A stretch of DNA of 64,000 nt from Rhodocyclales bacterium (GTDB taxonomy: Bacteria > Pseudomonadota > Gammaproteobacteria > Burkholderiales > Rhodocyclaceae), in assembly GCA_028292485.1 (NCBI GenBank), contig JAQGMG010000025.1, positions 62,001 through 126,000 on the forward strand, written 5' to 3'. The notes beneath the pieces were generated by a model. The model ran no database searches and was not told the DNA's origin. It worked only from the letters and a program-made list of their open reading frames with translations. A program made the position numbers and the translations under genes. This document shows, piece by piece, positions 18,817 to 27,323 of this stretch (within the stretch, counting starts at the first letter, position 1; every line of letters begins with the position of its first letter).

Positions 18817-19344
18817 GTGAGCCGAGGCAGTGTTTATGGAATAAGTCGTGTGGATAATGAAGTCAGTCGTACGCATGGATGGCTAGTAACCATTCAGCGG
18901 CGCGGCATTATTCATCGCAAGCATTTTTCTGACGGCGTGCATGGTGGCAAGCAGAAATCCTTTGCGGCAGCAAAGGGTTACCGCGATGAAGTGATCACCA
19001 ATCACCCCCCGTTTTCAATGCGTGAGTATTCGAATATCGTCAAGAAGAACAACCGTTCGGGTGTGGTCGGCGTTTGCCGCTACTGCGCCTCTGAAACACG
19101 CGACTTGCCGGAAGACAAGCAGCGCTGGTTCTGGGTTGCTTCCTGGCCGCTTCCAGACGGGCGCCGCAAGCGCGTGAAGTTCTCCGTCAAGAAGTATGGC
19201 GAGGAAGGTGCCTTCAAGATGGCCCTGAAAGCCCGCAAGGATGCATTGCGCGGGCTGGATGGCGCGTTCGATCCAGGTGCTGTGCGGCGCAAGCCGGCAC
19301 GGCGTCGCGCCGAACCGGTCGAGCGTCACAAGCTCGCCGCCTGA
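18817..19344 (+). CDS. AP2-like DNA-binding protein with two repeats
   Basis: A 175-residue basic protein. Two segments resemble AP2/integrase-type DNA-binding domains. One spans about 5-60 (YGISRV, GWLVTIQRRG, then FSDGVHGGKQKSFAAAKGYR). The other spans about 80-145 (RSGVVGVCRY, FWVASWPLPDGRRKRVKFSV, then ALKARKDAL). The tail is Arg/Lys-rich. Such proteins occur in bacteria near mobile DNA but also as stand-alone chromosomal genes; no integrase or recombinase is next to it. The start is GTG with GGAGG ahead of it, and a strong terminator follows. Function is unknown beyond probable DNA binding. Confidence 0.7.
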   Translation: MSRGSVYGISRVDNEVSRTHGWLVTIQRRGIIHRKHFSDGVHGGKQKSFAAAKGYRDEVITNHPPFSMREYSNIVKKNNRSGVVGVCRYCASETRDLPEDKQRWFWVASWPLPDGRRKRVKFSVKKYGEEGAFKMALKARKDALRGLDGAFDPGAVRRKPARRRAEPVERHKLAA

Positions 19345-19364
19345 TCAGAAGATCGAGCCGAAAG

Positions 19365-19404
19365 GCCGGTCGCCCTTTGCGGGGCGGCCGGCTTTTCTTT
19401 TTTT
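19365..19404 (+). terminator. Rho-independent terminator after the AP2-like gene
   Basis: GCCGGTCGCCC pairs with GGGCGGCCGGC (one T-G wobble) and is followed directly by TTTTCTTTTTTT. It lies 20 bp past the stop codon. Confidence 0.9.
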
Positions 19405-19463
19405 GGCCTTGCCTGTTGCAGTTAGCAAGACCAGAACATGGGTTCCGCGCTTAAACTCGTGGC

Positions 19464-20210
19464 ATGAATGATGACCAGCTGCTGCGCTACTCTCGCCACA
19501 TCCTGCTGCCCGAACTCGACATTGCCGGGCAGGAAGCGATTCTTCACAGCCGTGTACTGATCGTCGGTGCGGGTGGGCTCGGTTCGCCGGCCGCCATGTA
19601 CCTCGCCTCGGCAGGTGTCGGCACACTGGTGTTGTGCGATGGCGATACGGTCGATCTGACCAATCTGCAACGCCAGATCCTGCATCGCAATGATTCCGTC
19701 GGCCGCCTGAAGGTCGATTCCGGCCACGACACGCTACACACCATCAATCCTGAGGTGCATGTCGAATGCATCCCGCGTCGCCTCGTCGATGCCGAACTGG
19801 AAGAGCAGATCGCGGCTGCAACCGTGGTGCTGGATTGTTCCGACAATTTTGCGACGCGCCATGCCATCAACCGCGCCTGCGTGAAACTCGCGACCCCGCT
19901 TGTCTCCGGCGCAGCTGTACGTTTCGATGGGCAATTGAGCGTCTTCGACAAACGCGATCCAGAGAATCCCTGCTATCACTGCCTGTTTCCCGATGGAGAA
20001 GATGTCGAGGAAACACGCTGTGCAGTGATGGGCGTCTTCGCGCCCCTGACCGGCATCGTCGGCACCATGCAGGCGGCCGAAGCCCTGAAACTCATCGCCG
20101 GCTGCGGCGAACCTTTGATCGGCAGACTGGTGCTGATCAATGCGCTGACGATGGGGCTGCGCACCGTTCGCTATTGCAAGGATGCGGGCTGCGCGGTATG
20201 TGGGACGTAG
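19464..20210 (+). CDS. moeB: MoeB/ThiF-family adenylyltransferase
   Basis: A 248-residue E1-like enzyme that adenylates the C-terminal Gly of a sulfur-carrier protein (MoaD or ThiS). The ATP-binding loop GAGGLGSPAA is near residue 34, followed by CDGDTVDLTNLQRQILH. Two zinc CxxC pairs are present (CYHC near 172, CAVC at the C-terminus), and the conserved ETRCAVMGVFAP segment carries a Cys. Length is normal for stand-alone MoeB without a rhodanese domain. No molybdopterin or thiamine genes are adjacent, so MoeB and ThiF cannot be separated by context. Confidence 0.85.
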   Translation: MNDDQLLRYSRHILLPELDIAGQEAILHSRVLIVGAGGLGSPAAMYLASAGVGTLVLCDGDTVDLTNLQRQILHRNDSVGRLKVDSGHDTLHTINPEVHVECIPRRLVDAELEEQIAAATVVLDCSDNFATRHAINRACVKLATPLVSGAAVRFDGQLSVFDKRDPENPCYHCLFPDGEDVEETRCAVMGVFAPLTGIVGTMQAAEALKLIAGCGEPLIGRLVLINALTMGLRTVRYCKDAGCAVCGT

Positions 20211-20362
20211 CAAGTGACCAACGTAGTACCGGTTGTACTTGGGGAAGGTTGCTTTGAATGCCCCCGACGAGTATCAGTGGTGTTTTGAATGGCAGGAGTC
20301 TAAGCGGGCGTCAGGCGGACACCGCCCATCGCCGCAACCCAACTCCAGACTGGAGTAACCAC

Positions 20363-20920
20363 ATGACGACGACTTGCGTTCTCTTTATTCAGGGCGGAGG
20401 CAAGGGTGCACACTCCGCAGACGCGCCGCTTGCAAACTCGCTGAAGCGAGCGCTCGGCCCCAAGTACGACGTGCACTTTCCCCGAATGCCCGGTGAAGCC
20501 GATCCGAACGTAGCGTCCTGGAAAGAGAAAATCTCCTCGGAGTTATCGCACATACCCGGGAAAGTAGTGCTGGTAGCGCACTCCGTAGGCGCATCCATTC
20601 TGTTGCGGTACCTCTCGGAAGAGAAGGTTGAGAAACCGATTGCTGGCCTGTTCTTGCTTGCTGCCCCGTCATGGGATGAGGATCGTTGGAATTTCGACGA
20701 CCTTAAGCTGCGCCGCGATATTGCTGAGAAGCTTGCCCTGGTCCCGCGGCTCTTCCTCTACCATGCCCGCGATGACGATGTCATTCCATTCGCCCACCTG
20801 GCGCTTCACGGCGCACGAATCCCGCAGGCGGTCGTGCGCGCGGTCGACAGTGGGGGCCACCAGTTTGGCAACGATCTGACAAGCGTTGCCGCGGACATTC
20901 GAGGCAACGATACCGCCTAA
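20363..20920 (+). CDS. RBBP9/YdeN-type alpha/beta hydrolase
   Basis: A 185-residue small hydrolase of the RBBP9/YdeN family. FIQGGGKGAH lies at the N-terminus, the nucleophile elbow AHSVGAS is near residue 76, the acid Asp is in YHARDDDVIPF and the catalytic His in SGGHQF. ATG 20363 has GGAG eight bases before it; the frame is open 35 codons further up without a ribosome site. Base composition is lower in GC than its neighbours, which may mean a separate origin. The substrate is unknown. Confidence 0.75.
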   Translation: MTTTCVLFIQGGGKGAHSADAPLANSLKRALGPKYDVHFPRMPGEADPNVASWKEKISSELSHIPGKVVLVAHSVGASILLRYLSEEKVEKPIAGLFLLAAPSWDEDRWNFDDLKLRRDIAEKLALVPRLFLYHARDDDVIPFAHLALHGARIPQAVVRAVDSGGHQFGNDLTSVAADIRGNDTA

Positions 20921-21023
20921 CCCGGCCATTGAGCGGATAGGCTCGACAAGCATCGCTGGCCTGCATCTGCCGTTCATGTCTAACGATATTCTTGGCTACA
21001 GCGAGCTGTTTGGAGGGAAGAGC

Positions 21024-21077
21024 AAGCGCCTCCCGACATACATTCGTTGAAAGATCGACAAACGTCGGAAGGCGCTT
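21024..21077. terminator. Inverted repeat between convergent hydrolase and ribD
   Basis: AAGCGCCTCCCGAC at 21024-21037 pairs with GTCGGAAGGCGCTT at 21064-21077 (13 of 14) around a 26-base loop, and CGCTTTT follows on the plus strand. It lies 13 bp beyond the ribD stop and 104 bp beyond the hydrolase, so a shared terminator is plausible. Confidence 0.5.
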
Positions 21078-21089
21078 CGCTTTTCCGAC

Positions 21090-22190
21090 CTACGCGACCC
21101 AGGCCGGTCGCGCCAATATCCGCAGATCTTCGCCTATTTGCGTCACGGCGTGAAAGTGCAGGGCGATGCGCTCTTCCAGACTTTCAAATGCGGGCAGTGC
21201 CGCAATTCCTCTTGCCGGGTCACCCAGTAGCGTCGGTGCAAGGTAGAACAAATACTCGTCCACATATCCCGATTGCATAAAGGCCGCGTTGAGTGTGGCG
21301 CCTGCTTCCACCAGCAATTCGTTGATGCCGCGCTGGCCGAGTATCGGTAGCAGGGCGACGATGTCGATGTGTCCATCGCTTGCGGGCAGATGCAGGATTT
21401 CAGCGCCGGCCGTTTTCAACTCTTCGTGGCGCGTGCTATCACCATTGGCGGTGACGATCAGCGTATTGCCACCTTGCAAGATCTTTGCGCTAACAGGCGT
21501 GCGCAACTGACTGTCGAGCACGATGCGCAGCGGCTGACGTGGCGTTTCGACTGCCCGTACATTGAGCAGCGGATCGTCGGCAAGCACAGTACCGATGCCG
21601 GTCAGCACGGCACATGATCTGGCACGCCAGTGATGCGCATCGGCACGCGCCGCTTCGCCGGTGATCCACTGACTGACGCCATTGGCCAAGGCCGTTTTGC
21701 CATCGAGGGATGCTGCGATCTTGAGGCGTACGAAAGGCCTGCCATGCGTGATGCGCGAAATGAAACCCTCGTTCAGGGCGCTTGCCTGGGCCTGCATGAG
21801 CCCGGAGCTGACGGCAATACCTGCAGCGCCCAGACGTTCGAAGCCTTGACCTGCTATCAGCGGGTTCGGGTCCTGCATGGCGGCGACGACACGTCCTGTT
21901 CCTGCCTTGATAAGTGCATCGCAGCAAGGCGGTGTGCGACCGAAGTGGGAGCAGGGCTCGAGCGTGACGTAGGCAGTAGCGCCGGCTACCGACTTGCCGC
22001 GTGCTGCGGCATCGAGCAAGGCCTGGATTTCAGCGTGATTCTGGCCTGCCGGTTGCGTCCAGCCTTCGCCGATGATCTCGCCCGCTTCATCGACGAGGAC
22101 GCAGCCCACACGTGGATTGGGTGAGGTGGTGTAGAGGCCGCGCTCGGCAAGCTCGAGCGCACGGCGCATGTAGTCTTCGGGAGCCAGCAT
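21090..22190 (-). CDS. ribD: Bifunctional riboflavin deaminase/reductase RibD
   Basis: A 366-residue two-domain enzyme for the second and third steps of riboflavin synthesis. The deaminase domain (1-145) has the zinc-binding HAE at 52-54 and PCSHFGRTPPC with Cys 80 and 89. The reductase domain (150-366) has RPFVRLKIAASLDGKTA, GIGTVLADDPLLNVR and ELLVEAGATLNAAF. Length is normal. It starts 3 bp after the nrdR stop, so it belongs to a glyA-nrdR-ribD transcript, an order common in proteobacteria. Confidence 0.97.
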   Translation of the reverse strand: MLAPEDYMRRALELAERGLYTTSPNPRVGCVLVDEAGEIIGEGWTQPAGQNHAEIQALLDAAARGKSVAGATAYVTLEPCSHFGRTPPCCDALIKAGTGRVVAAMQDPNPLIAGQGFERLGAAGIAVSSGLMQAQASALNEGFISRITHGRPFVRLKIAASLDGKTALANGVSQWITGEAARADAHHWRARSCAVLTGIGTVLADDPLLNVRAVETPRQPLRIVLDSQLRTPVSAKILQGGNTLIVTANGDSTRHEELKTAGAEILHLPASDGHIDIVALLPILGQRGINELLVEAGATLNAAFMQSGYVDEYLFYLAPTLLGDPARGIAALPAFESLEERIALHFHAVTQIGEDLRILARPAWVA

Positions 22191-22193
22191 CGC

Positions 22194-22691
22194 TCAGGTC
22201 TTGCTGCGCGGTTTGGATTTGGCTGTCGGCTTTGGTTTGGCGTGCGGGCCGAGCTCGCGGATGACTTCGGCGAATTCTTCGGCGTCTTCGAAATTGCGAT
22301 ACACCGAGGCGAAGCGGATGTAGGCGATCTTGTCGAGGCGCTTGAGCTCGCGCATGACCAGTTCGCCCACCTTGTCCGAGGGAATTTCGCGTTCGCCCAT
22401 CGACAGCAGGCGCCCTTCGATGCGCTCGATGGCGCTGTCCACGCTTTCAGCCGTGACGGGGCGCTTGCGTAATGCCAGTTTCATACTGGCGAGCACCTTG
22501 TCGCGATCGAATTCTGTGCGACTGCCGTTTTTCTTGACGATCTGCGGCAGCTTGAGTTCGATGCGCTCGTAGGTGGTGAAACGTTTGTCGCATTCGCCAC
22601 AACGACGACGACGGCGAATGATGTCGCCCTCATCGTTCTCACGCGTGTCGGTGACCTGCGTGGAGGGCGCGCCGCAGAAAGGGCATTTCAT
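22194..22691 (-). CDS. nrdR: Transcriptional repressor NrdR
   Basis: A 165-residue repressor of ribonucleotide reductase genes. The N-terminal zinc ribbon starts [19 protein letters not shown] and continues [18 protein letters not shown]. An ATP-cone domain follows (about 48-138), including [19 protein letters not shown]. The tail is Lys/Pro-rich. ATG 22691 gives the exact family start; the open frame upstream is not part of the gene. It lies 25 bp after glyA and 3 bp before ribD. Confidence 0.97.
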   Translation of the reverse strand: MKCPFCGAPSTQVTDTRENDEGDIIRRRRRCGECDKRFTTYERIELKLPQIVKKNGSRTEFDRDKVLASMKLALRKRPVTAESVDSAIERIEGRLLSMGEREIPSDKVGELVMRELKRLDKIAYIRFASVYRNFEDAEEFAEVIRELGPHAKPKPTAKSKPRSKT

Positions 22692-22716
22692 TGTGCGCGC
22701 CTCGCTTGGGTCATTA

Positions 22717-23967
22717 TCAAGCGCCGTACACGGGGAATTTCTTGCACAACGCGCTGACTTCCTCGCGAACCTTTGCCAGCACTGCCTCATCGTTCGGTGC
22801 GTCGAGCACGTCGGCAATCAGGTGTGCGACGCGTTCGGATTCGATCTCGGTGAAACCGCGCGTAGTCATGGCCGGGCTGCCGATGCGGATGCCGGAAGTG
22901 ACGAAGGGTTTCTCCGGGTCTTTCGGAATCGCATTCTTGTTGACGGTGATATGCGCGCGGCCCAGCGCAGCTTCCGCTTCCTTGCCATTGATCTTTTTCG
23001 AGCGCAGATCGACGAGGAACAGGTGGCTCTCGGTGCGGCCGGAAACGATGCGCAGACCACGCTGCTCGGACAGCACGCGTGCCATGACGAGTGCATTGGC
23101 GACGACCTGCTCCTGGTATTTGCGGAACTCCGGTGTAGCCGCTTCCTTGAACGCGACGGCCTTGGCGGCGATGACGTGCATCAGCGGGCCGCCTTGCAGG
23201 CCGGGGAAGATCGCTGAATTCAGGGCCTTCTCGTGTTCGGCCTTCATCAGGATCACGCCGCCGCGCGGGCCGCGCAAAGTCTTGTGCGTGGTCGAAGTCA
23301 CCACGTCGGCAAACGGTACGGGATTCGGATAGATGCCGGCGGCGATCAGGCCTGCGTAGTGCGCCATATCGACCCAGAAGATCGCGCCGACGGCCTTGGC
23401 CACCTTGGCGAAACGTTCGAAATCGATGCGCAGGGAATAGGCCGATGCGCCGGCGATGATGATGCGCGGCTTGTGCTCATGCGCCAGGCGCTCCATCGCG
23501 TCGTAATCAATCTCTTCCTTCTCGTCGAGGCCGTAGGCAACGACGTTGAACCACTTGCCGGACATGTTCAGCGGCATGCCATGGGTGAGGTGGCCGCCTT
23601 CGGCGAGACTCATGCCCATGATGGTGTCGCCGGGTTTGGCGAAGGCCATCAGCACAGCCTGATTGGCTTGTGAGCCGGAATTGGCCTGCACATTGGCCGC
23701 GTCTGCGCCGAACAATTTCTTGAGGCGATCGATGGCGATCTGTTCGGCCACATCGACGAATTCACAGCCGCCGTAGTAGCGCTTGCCGGGATAACCCTCG
23801 GCGTACTTGTTAGTCAGTTGCGAGCCTTGGGCTTCCATCACGGCGCAGCTGACATAGTTTTCAGAAGCGATCAATTCGATATGATCTTCCTGGCGCTTGT
23901 TTTCAGCGGTAATGGTGGCAAAGAGCTCAGGATCGGCCTTGGCGAGGGTGTTTTGCTTGGAGAACAT
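22717..23967 (-). CDS. glyA: Serine hydroxymethyltransferase
   Basis: A 416-residue PLP enzyme converting serine and tetrahydrofolate to glycine and methylene-tetrahydrofolate. Visible marks are [30 protein letters not shown] and the PLP-Lys motif [15 protein letters not shown]. The start ATG 23967 gives the normal N-terminus (MFSKQNTL); the open frame above has no support. First gene of a likely glyA-nrdR-ribD operon; 137 bp separate it from the convergently unrelated phosphatase gene upstream. Confidence 0.98.
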   Translation of the reverse strand: MFSKQNTLAKADPELFATITAENKRQEDHIELIASENYVSCAVMEAQGSQLTNKYAEGYPGKRYYGGCEFVDVAEQIAIDRLKKLFGADAANVQANSGSQANQAVLMAFAKPGDTIMGMSLAEGGHLTHGMPLNMSGKWFNVVAYGLDEKEEIDYDAMERLAHEHKPRIIIAGASAYSLRIDFERFAKVAKAVGAIFWVDMAHYAGLIAAGIYPNPVPFADVVTSTTHKTLRGPRGGVILMKAEHEKALNSAIFPGLQGGPLMHVIAAKAVAFKEAATPEFRKYQEQVVANALVMARVLSEQRGLRIVSGRTESHLFLVDLRSKKINGKEAEAALGRAHITVNKNAIPKDPEKPFVTSGIRIGSPAMTTRGFTEIESERVAHLIADVLDAPNDEAVLAKVREEVSALCKKFPVYGA

Positions 23968-24104
23968 TTGCGTTTCTTCGAAGATTGGGCAGGCGCGAAT
24001 AATACCGCGTTGATGGTGATTTAAGCCATTCTGGCAAGGATGAAATAATCTCAAACCCGCGTGAATACGGCTCATGCACTGCTGTTGCCAGAGTGCGTTC
24101 AATA

Positions 24105-24737
24105 TCAAATCTGCAGTTCGTCGCGGCTGCCGTCCAGGTGTTCTTGATCGTTCCAGTTCTCCAGCGCCCAAAGTCCATCGACACGCGCCAGCCAGTTAAG
24201 GGCTGCGTTGCCAAGTTCGAAATCGCGGGGCGCGTTGAGCGGCATGCCGGTGACGAAACGACGGGCCGCGTCGAGTACGCCGCCATGCGCTATCAGCAAG
24301 ATGGTCTGGCCGTCATGGCTGTCAGCAAGCGAATCGAGTACCCGCGCGATACGTTCGAAGCACTGCCGCAGGCTTTCGCCTTCGGGCGGGATGAAGTCGG
24401 GCTCACGGCTCGTGACCTTTGCCTGCATTTCGGGAAAGCGCAGCTCCGCTTCGTGCCGGGTCAGGCCTTGGAACACACCGAAATTCCGTTCCCTGATTGC
24501 GGGCAACACGGTGACCGGTACCCCCAGCCGTGTGCCTACCTGCTCGGCCGTGTGCAGGGCACGCGTCAGATCAGAACTGTAAATGGCGTCGAATCTTGCA
24601 GCCGAGAGTGCCGCAGCCAGCGCGCGCGCCTGCAGGACGCCCGTGGCGTTGAGGGGAATGTCTTCGTGCCCCTGCAAGCGGCGCTCGACGTTCCAGTCGG
24701 TTTCGCCGTGGCGCACGAGGCAGATCCTTGTACTCAA
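24105..24737 (-). CDS. Histidine phosphatase family protein (phosphoglycerate-mutase-like)
   Basis: A 210-residue enzyme with the RHGETDWN phosphohistidine motif near the N-terminus, [14 protein letters not shown] in the middle and the second catalytic His in AHGGVLDAA. It belongs to the GpmB/CobC-like branch of broad phosphatases. No ATG fits; a TTG at 24737 has AGGTG upstream and is chosen, while a GTG at 24752 is the alternative. It begins about 20 bp after dctM, so it may be read from the TRAP transporter transcript. The substrate is unknown. Confidence 0.85.
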   Translation of the reverse strand: MSTRICLVRHGETDWNVERRLQGHEDIPLNATGVLQARALAAALSAARFDAIYSSDLTRALHTAEQVGTRLGVPVTVLPAIRERNFGVFQGLTRHEAELRFPEMQAKVTSREPDFIPPEGESLRQCFERIARVLDSLADSHDGQTILLIAHGGVLDAARRFVTGMPLNAPRDFELGNAALNWLARVDGLWALENWNDQEHLDGSRDELQI

Positions 24738-24756
24738 CGAGGCACCTGGCACGGCA

Positions 24757-26223
24757 TCAGTTCCGCAAGGCTTTCTCAAGCGGGTCTTCCGCCGCGCCGG
24801 ATTGTGCGGGCTCGGCGAACGGCACCGTATCGGGAGTATTGCTACCTTCGTTGTCGGGGATTTCGATCCTGACCTTGTCCAGATCGATTTGCGGTGCCTT
24901 GTCCACGAAGCTGGTAACAAGCCCGGGCCACATGATGACAATGACGACCATGATCAATTGCAGGCCTACCCAGGGCAGTGCGCCGAGATAGATATCCGAA
25001 CTCTTTACTTCTTTCGGCGCGATGCCGCGCAGATAGAAAAGCGCGAAGCCGAACGGCGGATGCATGAACGACGTCTGCATATTCACGCAGAGCAGCACAC
25101 CGAACCAGATCAGATCGATGCCCAGCGCATTGGCGACCGGCACAAGCAAGGGAATGATGATGAAGGCGATCTCGAAGAAGTCGAGGAAAAACGCCAGAAA
25201 GAAGATGAAGGCATTCACTGCGATGAGGAAGCCGACCACGCCGCCGGGCAGATTGGTCAGGTGATGCTCGATCCAGCGGCCGCCATCGACGCCCTGGAAC
25301 ACGAGGCTGAAAACCGTCGAACCGATCAGGATGAAGATCACCATGGCGGTGATGCGCATGGTCGACTCCATGCCCTGACGCACCAGATCCCAGGTCAGGC
25401 GACGATGCGCCGCGGCGATGACCATGGCGCCCACAGCGCCTGCGGCGCCCGCTTCGGTCGGCGTCGCCATGCCGGTGAAGATGGTGCCCAGCACGAGAAA
25501 GATCAGCACGATGGACGGAATCATTCCCCACAGCACGCGGCGGATCAGAGGCCAGCCCGATTGCGTGCGCGCCTCTTTGGGAAGCGGAGGCACCCAATGC
25601 GGTTTGAGTATCGAGACGACGAAGATGTATGCGATGAACAGCAGCGTCTGCACGATGGAGGGGCCAATCGCACCGGCATACATGTCCCCGACCGAACGAC
25701 CGAGCTGATCGGCCAGCACCACCAGCACCAGCGATGGCGGAATCAGCTGGGTGATGGTGCCGGAGGCCGCGATGACCCCCGTTGCCAGACGCATGTCGTA
25801 GCCGTAGCGGATCATGATCGGCAGCGAGATCATGCCCATGGCGATCACCGATGCGGCGACCGTGCCGGTGATTGCACCAAGAATCGCGCCGACGATGATG
25901 ACGGCATAAGCGAGGCCGCCCGGAATGGGGCCGAAGAGTTGCCCGGTGCCTTCGAGCAGGTCTTCGGCAAGTCCGCAGCGCTCGAGAATGGCGCCCATGA
26001 ACGTGAAGAAGGGAATCGCCAGCAGCAGCTCGTTCGACAGGATGCCGAAGACGCGCTGCGGCAGGCCTTGCAGGAATTCGGGCGGGAAGTAGCCCATTTC
26101 GATGCTCAGGACTGCCGACGCAAGACCCAGTGCGGCAAGCGAGAACGCGACTGGAAAACCGAGCAGGATGAATACGATCAGGCCGCCGAACATCAGCGGC
26201 GGCATCCACTCAAGCAGCGTCAT
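24757..26223 (-). CDS. dctM: TRAP transporter large permease subunit DctM
   Basis: A 488-residue polytopic protein of the TRAP large-subunit family, which imports organic acids or similar solutes with sodium. About twelve hydrophobic helices are seen, with family segments such as LLAIPFFTFMGAILERCGLA, ASGTITQLIPPSLVLVVLAD (each shown within limits) and FEIAFIIIPLLVPV. The C-terminal 50 residues are polar and extend beyond the usual end. It overlaps dctQ by 4 bp. A periplasmic binding protein gene (dctP) is not present on either side. Confidence 0.93.
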   Translation of the reverse strand: MTLLEWMPPLMFGGLIVFILLGFPVAFSLAALGLASAVLSIEMGYFPPEFLQGLPQRVFGILSNELLLAIPFFTFMGAILERCGLAEDLLEGTGQLFGPIPGGLAYAVIIVGAILGAITGTVAASVIAMGMISLPIMIRYGYDMRLATGVIAASGTITQLIPPSLVLVVLADQLGRSVGDMYAGAIGPSIVQTLLFIAYIFVVSILKPHWVPPLPKEARTQSGWPLIRRVLWGMIPSIVLIFLVLGTIFTGMATPTEAGAAGAVGAMVIAAAHRRLTWDLVRQGMESTMRITAMVIFILIGSTVFSLVFQGVDGGRWIEHHLTNLPGGVVGFLIAVNAFIFFLAFFLDFFEIAFIIIPLLVPVANALGIDLIWFGVLLCVNMQTSFMHPPFGFALFYLRGIAPKEVKSSDIYLGALPWVGLQLIMVVIVIMWPGLVTSFVDKAPQIDLDKVRIEIPDNEGSNTPDTVPFAEPAQSGAAEDPLEKALRN

Positions 26224-26771
26224 TGCAGGGGCTTCTCGTAGTGGATGTCCATATCGTATTCGCCGCGCAGGTAGCCTATACGCTTGATGATTTCGGCAAC
26301 GCCTTGCAGGCTGACCAGGAAGAAGCCGAGCGGTAGCGCGAGGCGGGCGGGCCAGATGATGAGCCCGCCGTCATTGCTCGACACTTCATGCGAATGCCAT
26401 GCCGAGAGAAAGTAGGGCAGCGAGAAATAAAGCAGGGTAAGCATCGACGGCATGAGAAAGATCAGCAGGCCGACAAGATCGAGCCAGGCCTTGCCGCGCG
26501 GTGGCAGACGGCCGTAGAGCACATCCACGCGCACATGCTCGTTGCGGGCCAGCGTGACCGCGGCGCCCAGCATGACGATGCCGGCAAAGAGATACCACTG
26601 GATTTCCAGCCACGCATTGGAGCTGAGTGAGAAAGCGTAACGGGTGAATGCATTGCCGGTACTGATGAGGCAACACAGCAGCACGAAGCCGGTGGCGATC
26701 CAGCCGAAAACGCGGTTGAGCCTGTCGACCCAGCCTGCGAATTCAAGCAACACGGCAATCAATGCTTTCAA
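26220..26771 (-). CDS. dctQ: TRAP transporter small permease subunit DctQ
   Basis: A 183-residue membrane protein with four helices and the DctQ core NAWLEIQWYLFAGIVMLGAA, followed by NEHVRVDVLYGRLP. It forms the membrane complex with DctM. The gene pair overlaps in ATGA. Upstream on this strand lies a small unrelated gene rather than dctP, so the binding protein must be encoded elsewhere if the transporter is functional. Confidence 0.92.
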   Translation of the reverse strand: MKALIAVLLEFAGWVDRLNRVFGWIATGFVLLCCLISTGNAFTRYAFSLSSNAWLEIQWYLFAGIVMLGAAVTLARNEHVRVDVLYGRLPPRGKAWLDLVGLLIFLMPSMLTLLYFSLPYFLSAWHSHEVSSNDGGLIIWPARLALPLGFFLVSLQGVAEIIKRIGYLRGEYDMDIHYEKPLQ

Positions 26772-26797
26772 ATCTTCCCCTCGCTCTTGCGTCGTGT

Positions 26798-26816
26798 CCT
26801 CCCCCTGTGGGGGAGG
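26798..26816. other. GC hairpin upstream of dctQ
   Basis: CCTCCCCC and GGGGGAGG pair perfectly around TGT, 26 bp before the dctQ start and 47 bp after the end of the small gene at 26864. No T tract follows on the minus strand. It may stop or weaken transcription from the small gene. Confidence 0.35.
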
Positions 26817-26863
26817 GCGATATCAAGGGATACGCTTCCGAGCGTTTTCAGAGTGCGGTTCTA

Positions 26864-27100
26864 TCAAGCCTTCTTGCGCTTGGTCGCTTTGACCCCGGTG
26901 TTCGGCTTCAGCACCAGGACACTGGTCCCGATGATGGACAGGCGCCGCACATCGAACCAGCGTGAAGCAGGCATGAAACCATCCTGCAGGGATTGGGATG
27001 ACACAAGTGCTCGGCGGTCGCCAGTGATGTGATCTGCCAGCGCGGTGATGATGCCTTCAAACTGGGTAACCTGATCCTTCACTTTTTGTCCAAGTATCAT
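26864..27100 (-). CDS. Small conserved protein with phage-like QKVKDxVTxFEG start
   Basis: A 78-residue protein beginning MILGQKVKDQVTQFEGIITA. This start resembles a family of short proteins often found in phages and islands, where it forms a small beta-rich fold. The second half, with SRWFDVRRLSIIG and a Lys-rich end, is less familiar. ATG 27100 has AAGG eight bases upstream. Neighbours are the TRAP genes and fumarase, and no other phage gene is visible. The function is unknown. Confidence 0.6.
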   Translation of the reverse strand: MILGQKVKDQVTQFEGIITALADHITGDRRALVSSQSLQDGFMPASRWFDVRRLSIIGTSVLVLKPNTGVKATKRKKA

Positions 27101-27278
27101 ATCGTTGCCTTTCGTAGGTTCAGCGCGATTGATCGGCGCGTGGATGCCGGATTGTGCTGCTGCACAACGAATTTGACTTACCCCGCGTTTCGCCATGCAA
27201 GAGCGGGGCTTATGCTACATGCTTTTGAGATAACTCATCGCGCGGCGCGCCGGGAAATGATTTTGGGAAGACATACGG

Positions 27279-27306
27279 AAAAAGCCGACCATGAGGTCGG
27301 CTTTTT
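27279..27306. terminator. Bidirectional terminator after fumarase
   Basis: AAAAAGCCGACC and GGTCGGCTTTTT form a 12-bp stem with loop ATGA, followed by C and TTT. It lies 17 bp past the fumarase stop (minus strand) and works in both directions. Confidence 0.88.
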
Positions 27307-27323
27307 CTTTGTGATGCCAACCC

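Noticed and set aside
20910-20985. Possible integron attC site after the RBBP9-like hydrolase (GCCTAAC and GTCTAAC)
   Set aside because: The two 7-mers are in the same orientation and not inverted as attC needs, and no convincing stem pairs them.
24583-26241. A 552-codon open frame on the plus strand, longer than the dctM gene opposite it
   Set aside because: Its product is full of His, Asp, Glu, Gln and Arg with no fold or motif, and mirrors the codon pattern of the clear membrane protein on the other strand.
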